A stretch of 64,000 nt of DNA. Origin: Anaerolineae bacterium. GTDB lineage: Bacteria > Chloroflexota > Anaerolineae > Aggregatilineales > UBA3940. The stretch lies in NCBI GenBank assembly GCA_016926255.1, contig JAFGOY010000017.1:1-64000 (forward strand), read 5' to 3'. Position numbers and translations under genes: made by a program. Positions within the stretch are counted from its first letter, which is position 1, and each line of letters opens with the position of its first letter. Below the pieces are notes generated by a model. That model did no database searches and was not told the origin of the DNA. It worked only from the letters and a program-made list of their open reading frames with translations. Of the stretch, positions 58,812-64,000 are shown piece after piece.

Positions 58812-60371
58812 ATGAGACACAAACCGAGATTGACTATCAGCCTGATCGTTCTGGTGCTGGTGATCCTGGCCTGTGGCCGCCTGACTTCTCTGCCGCCAAT
58901 GGCGACACCGACCTTCACATCCGGCGCAGCGCCGAAAGCCGTGACGTCGACTCCGGTCGTTATGGCTCCGGGTGAAATGACTCGCCTGCCACCGGACCTG
59001 ACCCCTGAGGCCGAAGTCGAGACGGGCGGCGAACCGTCTGCCGGGGCGGAGGGGATCGGCGACCCGTATTACCCGGAGATGGGCAACGGTGGCTATGATA
59101 CGCTCCACTACGACCTCGATCTGACGGTCGATATGGATGCGGAGACCATCGCGGGGACGGCGACAATCGAGGCGGTGGCGACGCAGGCGTTGAGCCAGTT
59201 CAACCTCGATTTCATGGAGTTTTCGATTGACCATGTCGATATCGACGATCAGGCTGCCGACACTCGTTACGAGGGCGCCGAGTTGATCATCACCCCGGCG
59301 GTGACTATCGTCGAGGGGCAGACTTTCTATGTTGAGGTTGCATACAGCGGACATCCCGGTGCAGGTCTCCCAGCCGACTGGCCCGAATACAAATCGGGGT
59401 GGCAGTTCTATGATGGCGGCGTGTTCGTCACCGGAGAGCCGGAGGGCGCATCGACGTGGTACCCGGTCAACGAGCATCCGCTCGACAAGGCGACGTATAC
59501 CATCACGATTACCGTCGAGAAACCGTACGAGGTTGCGGCCAACGGCCTGCTAATCGAAACGGTCGATAACGGCGATACGACGACCACGACCTGGGATTCC
59601 GACGATCCAATTGCCTCGTACCTGGTGACGGTCGCCATCGGTGAGTTCGACGTGTATGAGACGGTCAGCGAGAACGGCGTGCTGGTGCGTAACTACATCC
59701 ACGTGGATGCGGACAGGACGGACATAAGCGAACTGGATCGCACGCCGGAGATCATCGACTTTTACTCGGCGATCTATGGCGATTATCCCTTCGATGCTTA
59801 CGGTGTGGTTGTTCATGACAAACAACTCTGGTTTGCGCTGGAAACGCAGACGCTCACCGTCTTTGGCGATTACTGGATCGAGGAGACGGTGGCCGCGCAC
59901 GAACTATCGCACATGTGGTTCGGTGACTGTGTCAGCCCGGCGCGCTGGCAGGATATCTGGCTGAACGAGGGCTTTGCGACTTATTCGCAGGTTTTATGGG
60001 ATGAGTATGCTTACGGGGAAACCAGTGCTAAAGGGATGCTCTTTGAGTTCTATAAAGATGCGGCGACAACAGGACGCGGCGTGATAATCGGCGATCCGGG
60101 GCCGGATACCCTGTTCGCCCGCGCGGTTTATGATCGCGGGGCGCTGACGCTCCATGCGCTTCGTTTGCGGGTCGGGGATGAGCCGTTCTTCCAGATTGTG
60201 CAGACGTATTTCGCCCGTTTCCAGAATGGAAACGCCACGACCGACGATTTCATCGGTGTGGCGGAGGAGATCAGCGGGGAGGAACTGGACGAGTTCTTCG
60301 ACGAGTGGTTGTATCAGGAGAAGCTGCCCGACATCCCGGAGATGAATTTGTACGCGGAGGATTTTGAGTAG
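58812..60371 (+). CDS. M1-family metallopeptidase, lipoprotein
   Basis: A 519-residue protein. Signal peptide and lipobox (LVLVILAC), a Thr/Pro/Glu stalk to about residue 85, an N-terminal beta domain (YDLDLTVDMDAETIAGTATIEAVA), then the gluzincin core: FALETQT in place of the GAMEN loop and the zinc site HELSHMWFGDCVSPARWQDIWLNEGFATY (HExxH-x18-E). A C-terminal helix region follows. An extracellular aminopeptidase-like enzyme, although the altered GAMEN loop leaves exopeptidase specificity uncertain. GGGAAGGG precedes the ATG. Confidence 0.93.
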   Translation: MRHKPRLTISLIVLVLVILACGRLTSLPPMATPTFTSGAAPKAVTSTPVVMAPGEMTRLPPDLTPEAEVETGGEPSAGAEGIGDPYYPEMGNGGYDTLHYDLDLTVDMDAETIAGTATIEAVATQALSQFNLDFMEFSIDHVDIDDQAADTRYEGAELIITPAVTIVEGQTFYVEVAYSGHPGAGLPADWPEYKSGWQFYDGGVFVTGEPEGASTWYPVNEHPLDKATYTITITVEKPYEVAANGLLIETVDNGDTTTTTWDSDDPIASYLVTVAIGEFDVYETVSENGVLVRNYIHVDADRTDISELDRTPEIIDFYSAIYGDYPFDAYGVVVHDKQLWFALETQTLTVFGDYWIEETVAAHELSHMWFGDCVSPARWQDIWLNEGFATYSQVLWDEYAYGETSAKGMLFEFYKDAATTGRGVIIGDPGPDTLFARAVYDRGALTLHALRLRVGDEPFFQIVQTYFARFQNGNATTDDFIGVAEEISGEELDEFFDEWLYQEKLPDIPEMNLYAEDFE

Positions 60372-60383
60372 GGGGCGGCATAC

Positions 60384-60465
60384 CTGGGGATAAATCCCCA
60401 GGCTAAAAGCGATACGTCGACCTGCGGTCGACTCCAGAGGGCGGGGACAAGCCCCGCCCCTACGA
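60384..60465. repeat. REP cluster between peptidase and WD40 genes
   Basis: CTGGGGATAAATCCCCAGGCTAAAAGCGATACGTCGACCTGCGGTCGAC-type sequence, then GGGCGGGGACAAGCCCCGCCCCTAC. The three palindromes match single copies at 23406, 57900 and 6506, which shows that families are combined here. Confidence 0.7.
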
Positions 60466-60504
60466 GACGGATCGAAAAAATCGGCCCGTGGCCGGGAGGG
60501 TATG

Positions 60505-62463
60505 ATGTCGATGCGAAAAGCGATTGTGATAGTCGGCGGGCTGATGTTGATCGGCGTGCTGGCTGGCTGTACATCCGATGAGGGGCTGTCCGTGACGGCT
60601 GCCCCTCAGGTCGATCCTCCGACGGTGGCACCGACGGTGATCGAGACGGTGGCGGTCGAGGCGACGGTCACCGCGAGTCCAACACTGGCGGAAACGCCGG
60701 TGCCGGTCATCACGCTGCCGTATATCCCGATAGTACCAGAAGGCGCAGTCGCCCGTATTGGGATGGGTTATCTCAGGGAGGCGGCGCTTTCTTCGGATGG
60801 ACAGTATCTGGCCGTAAGCACGAGTGTCGGGACATTCCTATATCGGATGGACACGTACGAAAAGGTGTGGGGTATTGATCAGATAACATCTTATCTGACC
60901 TTCTCGCCCGACAGCCGGTTGCTGGCCGGTCGGCGGTCAGAGGATTTTGTGCTGTGGGAAGTCGAGACCGGGAAATTGCTGCAATCCTTTGAGACTAATT
61001 ATGTAGCCTTTTCGCCCGATTCAAGCAGATTGGCTTACGGTTCTAATAACAGTGTCATCGTCTGGAACATCCTGAGTGGTACCGTTGATATATCCCTGAC
61101 CGGGCATTCCGACGAAGTTACTTCAGCGACATTCGTGACTGAAGATATCCTTGCTACTGGGGGGGGAGACGCGAAGGTAATCCTGTGGAACCTCGCAGCG
61201 GGTGAGATAGCACGAGTGATAGAGGAGCATGAGAGTCCCGTCCATGCCCTGGTTGTATCACCAGACGGGCAGATACTTGTGACCGGTTCAGACAAAAAGA
61301 CTGTGCTGTGGGATGCGCTGACCGGAGAAAAGTTACTCACAATAGATGATCGCTATGTCGATCCAATATTCTCTCCAGACGGAGCTCTGTTGACAGCCAA
61401 CAATGAAGACTGGATCACTCAAATCTGGGACGTTAGCAGTGGGCAACTGCTGCGCCATCTGGATGAACTTGGCCATGTGACAAGCACGGCTTTTTCACCG
61501 GATGGGTACCTGTATGTGGCCAGTCGCCAGACTAACGCCATTCACAAGATCGATCCCCGCACCGGCGAGACGATCTTGATACTGGATGGATTCACCAATG
61601 AGATTGACCATGCGGTCTTATTGTCTGATGGATCACAACTGCTCACCGCTGGATCGAGTTATGGAGAAACAACAGTCAGGCTGATCGATCTGAGGAGTGG
61701 ACAGGTTATCTTCGAAAAGAGCGGCTTCACCGAAAGAGACCTGCAGGATGCAGACATCTCGCCGGATGGGAGTCTCGTTGCAGTCGGTGTTGATGCTTCC
61801 GCCGAATCCGCCGAGGAAGCCATATTTCTTTGGGACACCTTCACCGGGGAAATGGTCGCTGCTTTGCCAGGACACTACCCCGAAGTTGAATTCTCCCCCG
61901 ATGGACGGTGGCTGGCGTACCGGTCAGCAAGTTCAACCATTACCCTCTGGGACGTCGGGACTCATCAGCCGGTATTCGAAATCAAAGGGCCAAGCGATGA
62001 ACTGGTGTTTTCACCCTATGGAGAAATTCTGGCTGCAGAAGATGGCCAATCGATCGTTTTGTACGAACTGCCGGACGGGGATATCTTCCAAGAATTCAAG
62101 TATTCTCCCTATGTCTCCACGATGACCTTCTCACCTGACGGTACTCAACTGGCCGCCGGATTGTGCCCGGTTTCAAGAGATGACGATGCAGTCATCAGAA
62201 TCTGGGACATTGCCAGTGGTCAACTTCTTCATGAGTTGTCTGGACACCAGCTATGCATTGACAGCTTGGGCTACTCACCCGGTGGAGATATTCTTGCATC
62301 CGCTTCTTATGATCAAGCTTTTGTCTGGGATATTGAGACTGAGCAACTGGTAAAGATACTACCGGGGAGATACATAGTAAAAAGTGTAGACTATAGCCCG
62401 GACGGAACGCTGCTGATTTCCGGTTTGTGGGATGGCACGGTCATCCTCTGGCCGGTGGAGTAG
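60505..62463 (+). CDS. WD40-repeat lipoprotein, lower-GC paralogue
   Basis: About 652 residues. Lipobox LIGVLAGC, a stalk rich in T, V and P, then ~13 WD40-type repeats (AALSSDGQYLAVSTSVGTFLYRM, LVVSPDGQILVTGSDKKTVLWD, VDYSPDGTLLISGLWDGTVILWP). The 60780-62460 part is visibly poorer in G+C (near 50%) than the paralogue at 55108. Start: ATG at 60505, one of three clustered ATGs, given GGAGGG a few bases upstream. The terminator at 62483 marks its end, or the converging gene's. Confidence 0.85.
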   Translation: MSMRKAIVIVGGLMLIGVLAGCTSDEGLSVTAAPQVDPPTVAPTVIETVAVEATVTASPTLAETPVPVITLPYIPIVPEGAVARIGMGYLREAALSSDGQYLAVSTSVGTFLYRMDTYEKVWGIDQITSYLTFSPDSRLLAGRRSEDFVLWEVETGKLLQSFETNYVAFSPDSSRLAYGSNNSVIVWNILSGTVDISLTGHSDEVTSATFVTEDILATGGGDAKVILWNLAAGEIARVIEEHESPVHALVVSPDGQILVTGSDKKTVLWDALTGEKLLTIDDRYVDPIFSPDGALLTANNEDWITQIWDVSSGQLLRHLDELGHVTSTAFSPDGYLYVASRQTNAIHKIDPRTGETILILDGFTNEIDHAVLLSDGSQLLTAGSSYGETTVRLIDLRSGQVIFEKSGFTERDLQDADISPDGSLVAVGVDASAESAEEAIFLWDTFTGEMVAALPGHYPEVEFSPDGRWLAYRSASSTITLWDVGTHQPVFEIKGPSDELVFSPYGEILAAEDGQSIVLYELPDGDIFQEFKYSPYVSTMTFSPDGTQLAAGLCPVSRDDDAVIRIWDIASGQLLHELSGHQLCIDSLGYSPGGDILASASYDQAFVWDIETEQLVKILPGRYIVKSVDYSPDGTLLISGLWDGTVILWPVE

Positions 62464-62485
62464 TACTAATGAATATCAGACAAAA

Positions 62486-62513
62486 AAAGGGCGAGTCGAA
62501 TGGCTCGCCCTTT
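62486..62513 (-). terminator. Rho-independent terminator between convergent genes
   Basis: AAAGGGCGAG (62486-62495) pairs with CTCGCCCTTT (62504-62513), 8-nt loop. On the minus strand it is followed by four further T from the A run at 62482-62485, so it mainly serves the lipoprotein gene at 62538, but it may also stop transcription of the WD40 gene. Confidence 0.85.
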
Positions 62514-62537
62514 GGCATGTCGATCAACCGGCGCGGG

Positions 62538-63701
62538 TTACGGCCCGGTGCCCATGCTGCCGATCACATACACGTCGTCCTGAAGCTCGACGGTGACGAA
62601 CAGCATCTTGTCCCTGATCCAGGGATCGTCTAACTCGCCGTTCCCGGCGATCCAGTTCGAGTCGATGCCCATGACCGGCTGCACGGAGAAGGTCACCATG
62701 ACGGTGAACTGTAAATCGCCCCGCGATTGCAGTTCGGTGCCCTCGATCTGGTAGTCAACCAGGCGCGACAGGTCGTCGATCTCCGGGCAGAGGTAGTGAT
62801 CCAGGTAGGCCGACATCAACCAGGCGGCGACATCCTCCTGGGTCATGCCCTCGATGTCGGCGACGGGAAGCTGCGGATTTTCCGGGCCGCAGGTGTGCCC
62901 GGTTTCCATTCCCTCGTAGGGTTCGATCTCGTGGACTTCGCCGTTGGCCTTGAGCTTGGTGACCTGTATCTGGCAGCCGCCCGCATCGGGGACGCCGCAG
63001 GTCATCTCACCCCACACGCTGACCTTCGAACCGGTATCGCGCAGACCTGCGATGATCTCGTCGAGCACGAGATCGCCGTCGGGCATCGCGGGGGCAGAGC
63101 TGATGCCGTACTCGATGGGATAGTCACCGGCCAGCACGAACGCGTCGTCGACCTGGGCCATGTCGCCCTTGCCGACAATCGTCCCTTCCCAGCCGTCGAC
63201 GATGTCCGGGTCGAAGAAGTCGCCGGGGCCGTCGACGCGCAGCTTATCGACACGCATCTGGCAGCCGTTGACGTCGGGGACTCCGCAGGCGAGCGATCCC
63301 CAGAAGTGGGCATACTTGCCCGGCTCGTCGTGATCGCGCAGGGCGACGATCTGCGCCTCGACTTCGGCGTCGTCACCGGCAATGCCGAACGGCCCGACAC
63401 CCTCATAGACAAGCGTGACGAAGTCGTCGTATTCCGCGCCGTCGGGGGTGGTCGAGACACTGCCCATCCAGCCGATCACCTGCGTTTCGGTGATTTCGGC
63501 GGCTCCTCCGCCACCTGATGGTTCTTCACCTTCGGCTGTCTCCGGCTGGGTTTCCTCTGTATCGGGTTGGACCGCCTCCTCTTCCATCGGGGGTAGGGAC
63601 GGTACCGGGACTTCGGTCGAAGTATCCTTGCTGCCGAGCAAGACGGCACATCCTGACAGGAGCAGCGCAACAATCAGCAGGCCATAGATGACCTTTTTCA
63701 T
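62538..63701 (-). CDS. Lipoprotein with duplicated domain
   Basis: A 387-residue protein. Lipobox LLLSGC, an acidic E/P/T stalk, then two homologous ~85-residue domains: the first has GWMGSVSTTPDGAEYDDFVTL and WGSLACGVPDVNGCQMRVDKL; the second GWEGTIVGKGDMAQVDDAFVL and WGEMTCGVPDAGGCQIQVTKL. Each carries a C-G-V-P-D-x2-G-C-Q loop that may form a disulfide. A third C-terminal domain follows. The family is not recognised. A MITE-like element sits 35 bp upstream of the start, so it may carry the promoter. Confidence 0.75.
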   Translation of the reverse strand: MKKVIYGLLIVALLLSGCAVLLGSKDTSTEVPVPSLPPMEEEAVQPDTEETQPETAEGEEPSGGGGAAEITETQVIGWMGSVSTTPDGAEYDDFVTLVYEGVGPFGIAGDDAEVEAQIVALRDHDEPGKYAHFWGSLACGVPDVNGCQMRVDKLRVDGPGDFFDPDIVDGWEGTIVGKGDMAQVDDAFVLAGDYPIEYGISSAPAMPDGDLVLDEIIAGLRDTGSKVSVWGEMTCGVPDAGGCQIQVTKLKANGEVHEIEPYEGMETGHTCGPENPQLPVADIEGMTQEDVAAWLMSAYLDHYLCPEIDDLSRLVDYQIEGTELQSRGDLQFTVMVTFSVQPVMGIDSNWIAGNGELDDPWIRDKMLFVTVELQDDVYVIGSMGTGP

Positions 63702-63735
63702 CTCTTTATTTTCAAATCCTCCATCTTTCGTTGTT

Positions 63736-63826
63736 GGCTTTGTGTAGAAAGCGTGAGCATGACCCCCACCCCGGCCCTCCCCCTTCCAGGTGGAGGGAGC
63801 AGATTCACATTTTATACAGTTGAGCC
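63736..63826. mobile_element. MITE-like element, copy 2, with 8-bp target duplication
   Basis: A 91-bp element with GGCTT...GAGCC ends and inner TIR arms TGTAGAAAGCGTGAGC / ATTCACATTTTATACA, same as the copy at 32256. It is flanked by perfect 8-bp direct repeats TCGTTGTT (63728-63735 and 63827-63834), the signature of transposition. GGCTC ends and 8-bp duplications recall the ISL3 family (inference). No transposase in the window. Confidence 0.75.
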
Positions 63827-63889
63827 TCGTTGTTTATTGCCCCTCGCCTATATTGTAGACCCAATTACGATTTCCGGGGCGAACTGGAC

Positions 63890-63913
63890 AAAAAAACACC
63901 GGTTGACCGGTGT
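63890..63913 (-). terminator. Terminator of a leftward gene beyond the right edge
   Basis: ACACCGGT (63896-63903) and ACCGGTGT (63906-63913) form a perfect stem; on the minus strand it is followed by a T run (complement of 63890-63895). It belongs to a leftward gene whose coding sequence should end beyond ~63913; no frame in the last 90 bp is convincing. Confidence 0.75.
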
Positions 63914-64000
63914 CTTTCGTCATGAAAGGTGGAAAGCAGGGAACTTATCGCTTTTGCGGATCGTCAAGATTGGATTGACAGAATGCTCAGGGCAGGGCGG

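Noticed and set aside
1-64000. tRNA, rRNA, tmRNA, RNase P and SRP RNA genes
   Set aside because: I looked for their conserved cores and recognised none; a covariance-model scan would be needed to exclude them fully.

Overview
The window looks like a chromosomal stretch of a GC-rich (roughly 60%) bacterium of the Chloroflexota, most likely an Anaerolineae-type lineage. This is inferred from a STAND/NB-ARC-LuxR regulator, many lipoproteins with Thr/Pro/Glu-rich stalks, WD40-repeat lipoproteins, GT39 and PIG-V type membrane glycosyltransferases, a DUF4332-like protein, and intergenic DNA packed with short palindromes and the CCACAGAT/CGCGAATT repeat families. I see no rRNA, tRNA, CRISPR array, prophage or intact transposase.

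Layout. 0-7.5 kb: a truncated FGE/C-type-lectin-fold domain, a wHTH/DsrE pair, two envelope proteins, a 178-bp tandem repeat, then a leftward serB-like / serA-like / hydrolase cluster whose SerA-like protein lacks two of the three catalytic residues. 7.6-20.2 kb: deoC, methyltransferase, EamA exporter, PIG-V-like and GT39 glycosyltransferases (the latter fused to a DUF2141-like domain), ferredoxin-nitroreductase next to a MerR regulator with a nearly leaderless promoter, D-lyxose isomerase. 20.3-23.4 kb: STAND-LuxR regulator with a structured leader and a terminator. 23.7-26.1 kb: three tightly packed leftward genes (DUF998, methyltransferase, ICMT-like) separated by palindromes that resemble integron attC sites. 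26.4-35.8 kb: msrA, an EMP-repeat membrane protein, GH5 and GH16 glycosidases, cytidylate-kinase-like protein, Hsp20, Cys-rich proteins, YggS, and a MITE-like element. 35.9-42.6 kb: receiver protein plus two large sensor kinases. 42.8-45.6 kb: a four-gene [NiFe] group 4 hydrogenase-like operon without membrane subunits, divergent from a single-domain response regulator. 46.5-51.3 kb: amidotransferase, gcvT, ArsN2-like acetyltransferase, DUF1232, and glutamate dehydrogenase with a long structured leader. 51.5-57 kb: a surface O-acetylation module (two tandem SGNH proteins, one frameshifted in a G8 tract, MBOAT acyltransferase, WD40 lipoprotein). 57-64 kb: low-GC orphan, DUF4332-like protein, M1 peptidase lipoprotein, a second WD40 lipoprotein, a duplicated-domain lipoprotein and a second MITE copy with an 8-bp target duplication.

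How the genes fit together: the metabolic genes (serB, gcvT, gdh, deoC, lyxose isomerase, GH5/GH16) suggest a heterotroph using amino acids, nucleosides and polysaccharides, and the hydrogenase-like operon suggests ferredoxin-linked H2 metabolism. Much of the remainder is cell-surface building and sensing. The strongest candidates for something new are the attC-like cassette array, the membrane-less hydrogenase operon, the gdh leader RNA, the degenerate SerA and the ISL3-like MITE. All calls are from reading the sequence; no database search was run.
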